Shown in pieces: positions 23,225-33,437 of a stretch of DNA of 64,000 bases (positions are counted from its first letter, which is position 1; each line of letters opens with the position of its first letter). The position numbers and the translations under genes are program-made. The notes below the pieces were generated by a model. It was not told the DNA's origin. It worked only from the letters and a program-made list of their open reading frames with translations, and searched no databases. The stretch is from Puccinellia tenuiflora. Its lineage: Eukaryota; Streptophyta; Magnoliopsida; Poales; Poaceae. Location: NCBI GenBank assembly GCA_012064385.1, contig QRDG01001525.1:1488001-1552000 (forward strand). Direction: 5' to 3'.

Positions 23225-26099
23225 GTCTCCCACTTGCACTAGAGTCAATAATCTAGTTTACATTTTCTCGATCCAACACTCATGGTGTCTAACACTCATG
23301 GAGTCTCAGTGCTGATCATGTTTGCTCGTGGAAGAGGTTCTGTCCGTGTTCTGTACTATACAGTTCTTTATGTTCTTTGCAAAACGTCAATGTCACCTAA
23401 TTTGACATTTCTTTACCATCTCATGATAAACCTATTATCATCACATGATAATTCACATCATCACATGATGAATATAATATATTTGGTTAGAGAGTGAGAT
23501 TTTCGTTTCCCATTATGCCTACATGACGTATGATCAGTCAAGAGAACTTTCACATAGCATGTGCACCCGGAACTCACTCAGTCTTGAAACAAAATTTCTC
23601 AAACCATAATATTATATCTTTTAATCCTTGAATTAATCATATACTCCTATATGTTGTAGACTCACAAATCGACAGTGCAATCATGTCACTTCGATATTTT
23701 CGATCATGCTTTCGCTGCGCTTCTGCTATTATGAGATTTCCAATCTAGTTTGGTTTTATGACTTCAACCAAGTCTACCAATCTCTAGATCTCAACTCTAT
23801 GAAAAATAACTCCTCATTTAACATGTTCTTCTAACCAAGAACTTGGGTCACATATCGTCAAATACAAACACATGGTTCTTATATGTTTAGTCCTATGAAC
23901 GATTCATAGCGAATTCTAACATATCCTCCAACCATCATTTTGTACTGAGTTATCAACTCAATGTTTCACCTATTTCTCACAAGCAGATGAACCTTTCTTC
24001 TCTTGTTTTATTTTGAACTCCTTCAAAATCTTACTTAGGTTAAACATCATGACATAATGCTTTATCAAACATATCTATCCTCCATAGATACATCCATCTC
24101 CATGGATATTTGACGTTTCAGACCAACTTCATAAGTTATACGTTGGTTCCTGACTTATTTACAACATTTATGAAATCTCCATTTCACTCAAACAAGATGT
24201 TGTAAACTCCCACTCAAATATACACCATACACATATTAAATTGTGAAACCACTTTGGCTCCCACTCAGAAATATGTTATCATTATATTTGACCATGATTT
24301 AACTAGCTCCCACTCAAACATATGTCACCACATATTTTGATCTTGGAAAATAGTTTCTGCTCTGACTTAATATATGTCGCCACATATCTTAATTAGATCA
24401 CACTCGTGTAATTTCTCGATATTTTGGACACCTCCAAAATTCTTAATTAACTATTAATATCGAGAACTCTTTATACGAAACGCTAGTACTCTACTAGCTT
24501 TAAGTTTTATTTATTCTCTACAAAACACCTTTTGAGGAATAAATATGTGAAACATCACTTTCACAAAATCAAGCAACAATTACTTTGTGATTTAAACTTA
24601 ACATCGAATGACTCTTAGTCACTTTCGTATTTAAGGCTTCTATTTCTTCTTTGTAGTTTCGTAGGTATGTCTTGTTTCTGAAACATGACAAGTAAATCAT
24701 GAATATTATTTTGTAACCTGACAAAATACCATATTCTTGAATCCTACTTTTCTTTAGACAAGCTAAACCGAAATTCAATGATCACCATCATTAATTCCTT
24801 TATGTGTCAAGTTTTAACCAACATAGCACTTTACATATGTGCCACTTGATACATAAACAAGCAAGGTTTTAGCTTTTCAATTTATTCCAGCAATTCTTTT
24901 ATCAATGAAACCTTTTCACGATAAATCCACTAAAACATTTAACACAATCAACAATTGATTTGTCCCTTTTAGTCTCTCATTGTGGAATCTCTATTCATAG
25001 TCACATATGAATATACTACAAACTTTATTTGCAATAGTTTCTAATTATCTCATAATTAATGAAACCACTGTTTCACATAACTCATATGCGAAATGCAAAT
25101 CATTAAATAGATCCTTATTTCTAAACAGAGTGTTTATCAAATAAATCTAAATGCTATTATCAAACCCCCGAAATAAAACCCTTCTTTGAGACCACACAAT
25201 ATCAAATAGTGTGTGATTACAATATCTTAGGACATATCAAACTCCTTTGAAATATTCTAAACATTGTAATTTGTGATAACACTTGTCACAAGTCCACATA
25301 CTAACATATAACTCAAATATTTCGTCTCTTTTGATCAAATCATAAAGACTCAATTTTCTTGTTAACTTAATATCCTAAACTCCAGAAATTTATTTGATCT
25401 CATCAAATATCATAACTCGAATAAATACACCTATTTAATCATTTATGATGGAGTACACAAAATAATGACATCTAACATTTGCTGAAAATACAACCAACAC
25501 TTGTGTTTATTTTCGGCAATTCATGGCACTCTTCCAAAGGGTGGCATTTTAGTCATACTCCTTACAATAAGGCGCATTGATAAAACATCAAAATGTTTAT
25601 TCAATATTCAGCACGACTAAAACAATTGTCATTATTAAGTTTTGGATATTTTAGTATGTCTCTTATTTTATAAATGTTCAACCAATTTATCATCTAGATT
25701 ATAATAAGAATAATACACTTATAATCGAAACTTGTGATTTCCAAAAAGGATCACTCATGAAAATAGAACAACCATTGTCTTTAACATGAATAACCGTCTC
25801 ACATAAGCAAGGCACACTAATTAAAATCACACTTAATTCGATCACAAAACTTATTCAAATCCTTTAATCCAAATGATAAATGTAGAGACAGATCGTTGCC
25901 TGCATCAACTCCTTGATTGCCACCATTCCGCAACGTCTTCCATATCCTTTATGCAAACCTCAAGCAGCAGGTTCTGTTTTCATAAAACAGAATGAGTATC
26001 AAATACTTATCGGAACCGCCACAATTGCAATTTGGACTTAAACACTTATAACTTGTATATCAATATATACTTTCTGCTTTGTCAACTTCTCTTGCTATG
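23225..26099 (-). other. Copia-2 PPT and non-coding interior
   Basis: The PPT (GTCTCCCACTTGC on the plus strand, 23225-23237) is followed by AT-rich DNA without coding capacity that parallels Copia-1 6300-9186. The empty MITE site is near 24900 (aaagg TTTCATTGATA AAAGA on the reverse strand). A 69-codon frame at 24569-24778 has no counterpart of the same length in Copia-1 and no domain. Confidence 0.65.
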
Positions 26100-26640
26100 G
26101 GTTCCACTTTGACATGACGCAGCCGAGACACAAACTCACAGAAAGTGATCAAATCCCTTCCCATGACCTAGTCTCCGACACAATTCTTGAAGCTGGGGAG
26201 AAGCTAGCGTATCACCCCACTATCGCGAAACCGTCATTCATCTCGTGGTTCCAAACAAGCACTAGACGATGATGTATCTTATGCATTATCCTCAGGTGTT
26301 GTTCCAAGCAAGTGTTCTCTTCCATCTTGAGTGAAAGAAAACCGTTTAGACATTCGAACCTTGCAATTCTAACTTGCGCTGAAAAACTATTTTTCAACTC
26401 ACCAACAATCTCCATTGCAGTCAAGTTCTTGAATTGTCTACCTAGGTCAGAATTCATGAAGGTGCACATCATCCACTTGACTTTCAAGTAGGTGGTTCAA
26501 AACCACTCCATGTACTCTTCATTGCTTGCAGAAATATTTGGGTTTATCTCCTATTGGTTCTTCTAGCACGTAGAGCTGAGCATTGGTGTGTAGGACTTCT
26601 TTCAGGACGCAGGTACTACTCAACAAAATTTGACCCATCG
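26100..26640 (-). pseudogene. gag: Copia-2 gag remnant
   Basis: Counterpart of Copia-1 5700-6250, with the phrases FMNSDLGRQF, MEIVGELKNSFSAQ and CLEQHL on the minus strand around 26480-26290. The open part is slightly longer than in Copia-1 (26487-26212), reading on to a Gly-Phe-Ala-Ile tail. The upstream half is in another frame. It would be capsid protein if intact; no zinc knuckle is seen. Confidence 0.7.
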
Positions 26641-27608
26641 AGACGCAGTTTTTCAGCAACGAACAGACTACCGTAGTCGGCCATGATCTACAAGGATTTT
26701 TGCAAAGACATCTGGACTTTTGTTTATGATAATTTTAGTTCATCTTAATGAACTCCCACTAAACTCAACATCTCTCTGGTTGTTTAGTGATACACGATCC
26801 AAATCCACTACACCACAACCGATCATCACGTGAGGTGATGTAGCTTCAATGGTGAACATCGCCATGTTGATCATATCATCCATATGACTCGTGTTTAACC
26901 TTTCGGTTCTTGTGTTCCGAGGCCATGTCTGTACATGCTAGGCTCGTCAAGGAAACCGTAGTATTTTCGCGTGTGTAAATCTGGCTTACACCCGTTGTAT
27001 GTGAACGTTGAATCTATCACACCCGATCATCACGTGGTGCTTCGAAACGAAGAACTTTGGCAACGGTGCATACTAGGGGAGAACACATCTTGATATTAAC
27101 GTGAGAGATCACCTTATCATGCTACCGTCGCGATCACATCTAAGCATAACAATAAGGTGCATAAAAGGATTAACATCACATGCAATTCATAATTGTGATA
27201 TGATATGGCCTTTCTTCTTGTGCCTTTGATCTCCATCTCCAAAGCACCGGCATGATCTCCATCATCACCGGCATGATCTCCATCATTGTGGCGCCATCAC
27301 CATGGTTGTCCACCAACTATTGCAACTACAACTAATGCTACTCTTAGCAATAAAGTAAAGCAATTACATGGTGATTCAATGACACGCAGGTCACATAAAA
27401 TAAAAGACAACCATATGGCTCCAGCCGGTTGCCGTACTCGTCGACATGCAAGTCGCGAAAGATTACAAACATGATCATTGCATACATTATCACAAATCAC
27501 ACATTGGCCATACCACATCACATGACCCCCTCTGCAAAAACAAGTTAGACGACCTCTACTTTGTTTATTGCAATTTTTACGTGGCTTGGGTCAACGAGAT
27601 AGAACCGT
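26641..27608 (-). other. Copia-2 leader, non-coding
   Basis: Parallels Copia-1 4740-5700. Homology ends at 27608 ('gatagaaccgt'), the insertion point of Gypsy-A. No gene. Confidence 0.65.
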
Positions 27609-28019
27609 TGACGAGCTTGCGGCTCGGCAAATCCCTGGGTCGAGTACCCCGGGTTGATTGAGGGAGAAAGAGAGAGATCAGGCTGGTGAACACGACGGCT
27701 AACAGGGGGCGATTTACCCAGGTTCGACCCCTCGAGTTGAGGTAAAGACCTACTCCTGCTTGTCTGGAATTATGGATTGGTGGCTACCATGCGATGCTCA
27801 ATGATTCGATGCCCTAGACGGCGCACCCTCCCGGCCTTTATACTACAGGCCGGGTCTCGGGTGGACGGTGCGATTGCACGTACAAGATATGGAAACCTCC
27901 TCACCGACCTAATGTCGACTACTTGTTGCACACGGAATCCTTCTTGGGCTTCGCTGGGCCTTCCTTGGCGTGACCCAAGTACCATCACCGTGGGTGACCC
28001 GAAAGGTAGCCCCACGACA
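27609..28019 (-). repeat. Gypsy-A 3' LTR (411 bp)
   Basis: On the minus strand it runs from TGTCGTGGGG (28019) to CTCGTCA (27609). TATAAAG on the minus strand at 27836-27842. Borders are set by the break in Copia-2 homology on one side and the PPT on the other. There is no second LTR to confirm them. Confidence 0.75.
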
Positions 28020-28920
28020 GTAGCCCCCGAGTGCTCAGTCGAATCGCAGAGTCGGGTGGAGGACTCCCCCCTTCAGGGCACGCCACATGGAATCGTTGAT
28101 GAAGATTGCTTCGAGTGAGCTTGTCTTGATTCTTCGGGTGCGCCGTCTTGATTTTTTGGAGTCGCAGCATTTCGACTGCTTTTCTTCATAATCATCGGGT
28201 GCGCGAACAGCGCTCCCGATGGGAGTAGCCCCCGAGATTAAGCTGAATTGCTTGCAATTGAGGTTAAACTCAATTTTTCCTCAGTCGAAAAGCCCGCTCC
28301 CGATGGGAGTAAACAGATGACTCGAACTTGTCCGAGTCGAAACTGTCCAGGCTCGACTTACTCTTTCACTCAGCCTTGACGGCCTACTAACTTGTCATAA
28401 AATCAGCTTTTTTAAAAAAGCTTACTTCGTGTTATTCCACTCGAACGTTTAATTCGAACGTACTTGTTTCAGTCGAATGACTGTCGAATGCTCAGCCAAT
28501 TGTTTGGCTTACTTGACACACTTCATGATGACGTCAGGGATGACGCTTTTGATGACATGACTCGACAGGCTCTGCGCCCGACGAGACGTGACGATGGTGG
28601 GCCCGCTGTCACAGCGGCGACCGCTGAATATGGACCGTTGGGCGCGAAAACGCCGCGGCGTGATGATGACGCCTCGGTTCTCGTGCGTAGTGGAGCACGA
28701 CCGGGGTGTCCGTCGCGCGACACGTGGGCGGCTGGATTCTTGCGGCGCGATGCAGTTGCACGATGGACGGCCGTGATGAACTGCCCCGCGGTATATGTTT
28801 TTCACCGCGGTGCAGAGGCAGTTCACGCATCCTCATTCTCCTCCATCTCGCCGCCAGTTCTTGCCTTCCTTGTTCATCGCAAAAAGCTTCCAACAAACTT
28901 CTCCCCTTTCCTCCGGCGAC
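28020..28920. other. Gypsy-A PPT and spacer / antisense promoter region
   Basis: gtagcccccgag (28020-28031) is the PPT on the reverse strand; a second copy, agtagcccccgag at 28225-28237, looks like a duplicate PPT. 'cccgatgggagta' also recurs (28215, 28301). Upstream of the antisense ORF a TATA-like tatatg lies at 28792-28797, about 125 bp before the ATG. No protein gene. Confidence 0.55.
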
Positions 28921-29941
28921 ATGGGCCACAAGAGGAGCAAGGGTACCGAGAGCTCCTCCGCCGCCGCCGGCGACGACGCCGGGATGAAAAAGGTGGAGGG
29001 CGACTGGAGCAAGTCCTCCGTCAAAGCGGCGGAGCTCGACAGCCTCCGCCAGCAGGGGCTGCTGCCACCGGAGGCCGTGGCGACGACGCGGGCGCCCGGT
29101 AAGGATTCCGTCCCTGCTCCCCGCAGTGGGGAACGCGTCTGCTTCGTGGAGTTCCTTCCGCGGGGATTCGGGTTCCCCTTGCACGATTTTGTCCGTGGGC
29201 TCTTGTACGCCTATGGGATTCAGATCCATGATCTGACTCCCAACAGCGTCTTGAGCATCACGAGCTTTATCGTGCTCTGCGAGTGTTTTCTGGGGATCGC
29301 ACCCCACTGGGCACTGTGGAAGTCTATTTTCATGGTGCGCCGGATGGCGGGTAAGTCGAAGGAGACCTACCCGGTCGGTGGCTTCGGAATCCAGCTGCGC
29401 GGCGACACGAACTTCTTCCACATGAAGAAGTCCGACTCCGTGCAAGGCTGGAGGAAGAAGTGGTTCTACATCACGTGGAACCAGGCCGGGATCCCCGACT
29501 TCGCCGCTGAGCGGCCTCTGAAGAAGACCAACGCCTGGTCGCACTCCCTGTCGACGGAGGAGAGGGAGTCGATCAAGCCGCTGCAGTCGCTTCTTCGCGG
29601 GTTGATCAAGACGATGGGACGCGAAGCCGGCGGAATCCAGCTGATCGCCATGTTCCACAGGTTGAGGGTGCAGCCTCTGCAACAGCGCCCTTTCCCAATG
29701 TGGGAAATGGCAGTCGACCCGCCAATGGACGATGCACAAGTCGCAACCAAGGTGAGGGCCATCACCAGCCTTCGGGTTGCTGACGCGTGCAACGTGACTT
29801 GCTCAGTCGCGCCCTTCAGCTCGACGAATCCGATCCCAGAGGTAAGTGTTTGAATCTTGAAGTCTTTGTTTCTTGGAGTTGACTGTCTTTTCCTGAACTT
29901 TCGACTGTTGCTTGTTGATATTCAGGATCGGAAAAAGTACG
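28921..29941 (+). CDS. Gypsy-A antisense gene, Transposase_28-like, exon 1 and start of exon 2
   Basis: ATG at 28921 opens 307 codons to a donor (CCAGAG|GTAAGT, intron 29842-29925, acceptor ATTCAG|GAT). Only 16 bp of exon 2 remain before Gypsy-B. I chose this ATG over one at 28795 because it opens an MGHKRSKG basic start like the sister genes. The core, with PNSVLSITSFIVLCECFLGI, matches the 'putative gypsy-type transposon' family (Transposase_28, from memory) carried antisense in many grass Gypsy elements. Its function is unknown. Exon 1 is undamaged, so this is the best-preserved N-terminal half of the three copies in the window. It is truncated at the 3' end by Gypsy-B. Confidence 0.8.
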
Positions 29942-30959
29942 TGTGTCGGCGCAGTGGAAACCAGGGTACCACGGGCCGGCCCGCCAGGGCCCAAGGGACT
30001 CTTCAGCCTTATTTTCGCTAAGGACCAGGCTTCGGCCTGTAGAGGCTCTCCAAGCCTGTCGAGTCTCGACAGGCGATCTCTCTACAAGAAGGCGCCTCAA
30101 GGCGCCATCAGGAATTCGACTAAGGACTAAGCCTTGAAGCTTGCCGAGGCTTTTTGCCTCGGGAAGGCTTCCTTCCTCTCGAAGCCAGCTCTGCCTCCGC
30201 GGCAGAGCGCACATGGGTTCTGCGCCTCCCGCAGAGTCACTGGCGCGCCAAAGCGCGATGACGACAGCGCTCCAGTTGCCGTTTTGATGAATAAAGGGGT
30301 CAACAAAGCAGCGGCAAGCGACGCGGACAAAGAGACTTGCCACTTTGGTGATAAGGGGACCGACTGCAGCTACGCTCCAACGGCGACGTCACCGCGGGAC
30401 CCGTTCCACGCCAGCTGCGCCAGCCCACCGTCCTGGCTGGACGGTGCCTCTTTTCAGCTTTGGTGACGCTGCTCCCCTGCCGTGGACCGCGTCCATGGGC
30501 TCTACCTTTGTGGTGGACCTCACCTTTATGGTGCACCGTGCCTTCTCCTTCGTCGGGATGTGGCAACCCTTCCCGCCCAAATGTTTGGGCGGAAGAGGAC
30601 CAAGACGACTATAAAAGGAGGGAGGGCACTCCCGTGCCAAGGGTCGGATCCATCCTTTTCCTTTGGCTAGAGCAGATCTAGGGTTTTAGCCATTAGCAGC
30701 CATCTCGAGCTCCACAAGCTCACCCTGTACCAAAAACCTCTACAAGCAATATAGCCTAGCAGGACGTAGGGGTCTTACCTCCACAAGAGGGCCCTGAACC
30801 TGGGTAACACCACGCGTTCCTCTCTGCAGTGTTCTCCTCCAGCGAGCCCGACGAGCACCGTCGCCGTGGAACGTTGAGGATTGTTTGACTCCGTGTTCAG
30901 CCCCTTGCTCGATTCTTACCTCGTGAGATACGCCCGGTTCCTGGGCCTATTCTCCGACA
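29942..30959 (+). repeat. Gypsy-B 5' LTR (1018 bp)
   Basis: TGTCGGCGCAGTGG to CTCCGACA. TATA box TATAAAA at 30610-30616, about 350 bp before the LTR end. Partner of 42183-43193. Short frames in it are not genes. Confidence 0.95.
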
Positions 30960-30985
30960 TTTGGCGCGCCAGGTAGGGGGCTGAG
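30960..30985 (+). other. Gypsy-B primer binding site region
   Basis: tTTGGCGCGCCAGGTAGGGG follows the LTR directly. By position this is the PBS; TTGGCGC is common in plant Gypsy elements. I do not assign the tRNA. Confidence 0.65.
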
Positions 30986-31010
30986 GCGCGTCTTCAACCT
31001 CGACACCACC

Positions 31011-33437
31011 ATGGCTGGCTCTCGCGCTGAGCGACTCGCTCGCCGGACGGCCAGCGCTGCCACTGCTCCTCCTGCCGGCCGCCAGCGCGGCCGCCCTCGT
31101 GAAAGCACTGCTCCGGAGCGCCACGTCGACCCCGAGCCCCGCGTCGAGCACCCTGACGACGACGACATCGACCACGCTGAGGACGACCTCGGCGAAGAGG
31201 AGGCCTCCTCCCTGCCCCCGTCGCGGGACCGTGCTGCTTCCTCGCTGGGCCGCCCTGCGCCCAGCCCGGCGACTGCGCTCCTCATGGCGCAGGAGCTGCT
31301 GCAGTACCGCCCCACGCCGGCGGCTCAGGAAGGCTGGCTCAACCGTGTTGCCGAGCTCATCGGCGCCGCCCGCGTCGCCGCTCCCGCGCCGTCTCGCTCG
31401 CTGGTCCCCTCTGGTCGTGCGGGAGACGCAGCGCCAGGCGCTCCTCCTGCACCACCTCGCCAACCCGCGCCCGCCCCAGCTCCACCGCAACCTGCTCCGG
31501 CGGGGGCTCCTCCCCGCGACAACCGCGCTGCTTCACACGCCTCGTCGCCGCACGACTGCCAAATCGTGCAGCGGGCCCCCGAGGACGCCCGCGTAAACAT
31601 CGAGCGCGGCCAACAACGCCACAACCGCGCCGTCCAGGAAGTCGCCGCCGCCGGGCGTCACCTCCGCGCCACTCTCGCCGACGGCGTGGTCACCTACGGC
31701 ACCACGGTTGCGTTCACCCGCAGCCTTCGCCGCGTCGTCTGGCCGACCAAGTTCAGGCCGGACCTCCCTCCACGCTACGACGGCAAGAACAACCCGTTGG
31801 AGTTCCTGCAGCTCTACACCCTGGCCATCCAGGCCGCCGGGGGCGACGACAAGGTCATGGCGAACTGGTTCCCCATGGCTCTCAAGGACTCTGCGTCCTC
31901 ATGGCTCACCAACCTCCCCGCCGAGTCCATCGGCTCCTGGGAGGACCTCTGCAAGTGCTTCATCGCCAACTTCAAGGGCACGTACGAGCGCGGCCTCACG
32001 TACAACGATCTCCGCGGCGTGCGCCAGAAGCCTGGCGAAACCCTCCGCAAGTACATCCAGCGCTTCAGCCAGGTGCGGAACAAGATTCCCAACGCCACAG
32101 ACGCACAGGTCATCTCGGCTTTCCATTCTGGAGTCACGGACGTGCGGATGCTCGAGAAGCTTGGCATCCACGACAACATCACCACCGTCGTCAAGCTTTT
32201 CGACTTGGCGGACAAGTGCGCCAAGGCGGAAGAGGGCCGCCTGTTCGTCAAGAACGAACCTGAGGACCCCACTGAGAGCTCCAAGAAGAAGAAGAAATCC
32301 TCCGAGAAGCGCAAGACGACCGCGGTCCTCGCGGCCGAACCCGACGCCAAGCAGCCTCGCGCTGCCACTCCAGCCGCGGGCACCGAGAAGAAGGACGACC
32401 GCCCTTTCTGCATCTACCACAACAGGCACTCCCACGCCACCGAGGACTGCTTCGACATCAAGAGGCTTCGCGAGGCTCGCGAGGCTCGCGAGGCAAATGG
32501 AGGCCGCGGTGGCCGCGGCGGCGGCCGCGGCGGCCGCGGGGGGCGGCGCTGGAACAACAACTACGACAACAACTACCAGCAGAACCCCCAGGCCAACGCC
32601 GCTGAGCCGGCGAACGATAACCTCCCTGCCGAGACTCCTGAGGGCTACCAAGTGCCTCGCGGCGCTGCTTGCATCCTCGGCGGGGCCCAGGCCCCCAGTT
32701 CCAACCGTCACTNCAAGCAACTCGCTCGCGAGGTCGCGGCAGCGCTTCCCGGGGTTGAGGCCTCCAGGCCCCTCAAGTGGTCCCAGTACCCCATCACTTT
32801 CGACTCCGGCGACCACCCCAAGTCCACCTCAGCTGTTGGCACCATCCCGCTGGTTTGCACCCCCACCATCAACAACATCGCCGTCTCCAAGACGCTCATC
32901 GATGGGGGTGCAGGCCTCAACGTCATCTCTGTCGAGACCTTCGAGAAGCTTCAGGTGCCTTACGAGCGGCTCATGCCCACCAGGCCCTTCTCAGGGGTGA
33001 CAGAGGGCCTCACGACCCCTCTAGGGCAAGTGAGGCTTGCAGTCACCTTTGGCACACAGGCCAACTACCGCACCGAGCTGATCGACTTCGACGTCGCGCA
33101 CATCGGCTTGCCCTACAACGCCATCCTCGGCTACCCCGCCCTCGCCAAGTTTATGGCAGTCACCCACCACGCCTACAACCTCGTCAAGCTCCCTGGCTCG
33201 GGCGGCACCATCGTCATCCGCGGCGTGGTCTCTGACGCCCTGTACGCTGCGCAAGCGGCCTACAAGGCTGCCGCGGTGGCGTCCCCTGCTGACGAGGACG
33301 AAGAACCCCTCCCGAGGCCCCCCGCGAAGAAGAAGCAGCTGTTCTCTCAGGAGAAGGCCGCGACAAAGCAGGTGTCTCTGGAGGCAAGCGGCTCGGGGGC
33401 TAGCGTCACCATCGGCGCCAACCTGCCTCCCAAATAG
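31011..33437 (+). CDS. gag-pro: Gypsy-B gag-protease polyprotein
   Basis: 808 codons from an ATG in strong context (caccATGG) 51 bp after the LTR. Order: a Pro/Ala/Arg-rich N-terminal region; the retrotransposon gag core (about residues 237-345, with GTYERGL); a Lys-rich linker; a Cys/His cluster CIYHNRHSHATEDC (32409-32450); an Arg/Gly tract (GGRGGRGG) that probably binds RNA; and an aspartic protease near residues 590-740 with active site DGGA (Asp at 32901), where most retroviral proteases have D-S/T-G. Gag assembles the particle; protease releases the mature proteins. One unresolved base (32713) leaves one residue unknown. The frame ends at TAG 33435-33437 and reopens at once in the same frame as pol. 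Confidence 0.93.
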   Translation: MAGSRAERLARRTASAATAPPAGRQRGRPRESTAPERHVDPEPRVEHPDDDDIDHAEDDLGEEEASSLPPSRDRAASSLGRPAPSPATALLMAQELLQYRPTPAAQEGWLNRVAELIGAARVAAPAPSRSLVPSGRAGDAAPGAPPAPPRQPAPAPAPPQPAPAGAPPRDNRAASHASSPHDCQIVQRAPEDARVNIERGQQRHNRAVQEVAAAGRHLRATLADGVVTYGTTVAFTRSLRRVVWPTKFRPDLPPRYDGKNNPLEFLQLYTLAIQAAGGDDKVMANWFPMALKDSASSWLTNLPAESIGSWEDLCKCFIANFKGTYERGLTYNDLRGVRQKPGETLRKYIQRFSQVRNKIPNATDAQVISAFHSGVTDVRMLEKLGIHDNITTVVKLFDLADKCAKAEEGRLFVKNEPEDPTESSKKKKKSSEKRKTTAVLAAEPDAKQPRAATPAAGTEKKDDRPFCIYHNRHSHATEDCFDIKRLREAREAREANGGRGGRGGGRGGRGGRRWNNNYDNNYQQNPQANAAEPANDNLPAETPEGYQVPRGAACILGGAQAPSSNRHXKQLAREVAAALPGVEASRPLKWSQYPITFDSGDHPKSTSAVGTIPLVCTPTINNIAVSKTLIDGGAGLNVISVETFEKLQVPYERLMPTRPFSGVTEGLTTPLGQVRLAVTFGTQANYRTELIDFDVAHIGLPYNAILGYPALAKFMAVTHHAYNLVKLPGSGGTIVIRGVVSDALYAAQAAYKAAAVASPADEDEEPLPRPPAKKKQLFSQEKAATKQVSLEASGSGASVTIGANLPPK
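33435..33437 (+). promoter_or_regulatory. Candidate readthrough stop codon between protease and RT
   Basis: AAA TAG GAA separates gag-pro from pol in the same frame, with no other stop for 1100 codons downstream. The aligned site in Gypsy-C (50155-50157) has the same three codons. The first ATG after it in this frame is at 33477. Readthrough of UAG would give a Gag-Pro-Pol fusion in low amount; reinitiation is the alternative. Confidence 0.6.

Larger units (their letters stand above)
21351..27608 (-). mobile_element. Copia-2: second copy of the Copia-1 family, 5' end missing
   Basis: Reverse-orientation copy: 3' LTR at 21351-23224, PPT from 23225, interior to 27608, where Gypsy-A starts. The 5' LTR and PBS are not in the window. 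The interior matches Copia-1 along its length, including the gag remnant, but lacks the MITE. It is also without pol. Its 3' flank is the D-type LTR; the candidate target site is tatct (21346-21350). Confidence 0.9.
27609..29941 (-). mobile_element. Gypsy-A: 3' part of a Tat-like Gypsy element with antisense gene
   Basis: The 3' LTR (27609-28019) is followed by a PPT whose minus-strand reading is CTCGGGGGCTAC, the same motif as in Gypsy-B and -C. Next comes about 0.9 kb of spacer and the first exon of an antisense gene on the plus strand. Gypsy-B starts at 29942, 16 bp into exon 2. The gag-pol part and the other LTR are absent from the window. The candidate target site in Copia-2 is accgt (27604-27608). 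Confidence 0.8.

Noticed and set aside
23282..23497. 71-codon frame next to the Copia-2 PPT, also seen reversed in Copia-1 (8944-9252)
   Set aside because: AT-rich and non-matching in strand relative to the element; conserved only because the DNA is shared by both copies.
28609..29739. 376-codon frame on the minus strand over Gypsy-A
   Set aside because: Shadow of the plus-strand antisense gene, whose product has a recognised core and proper splice sites.
31708..33000. 430-codon plus-strand frame and a minus-strand frame (31899-32816) over gag
   Set aside because: Ser/Arg/Pro-rich or Gly/Val/Leu-rich frames overlapping the true gag-pro frame; shadows due to GC content.
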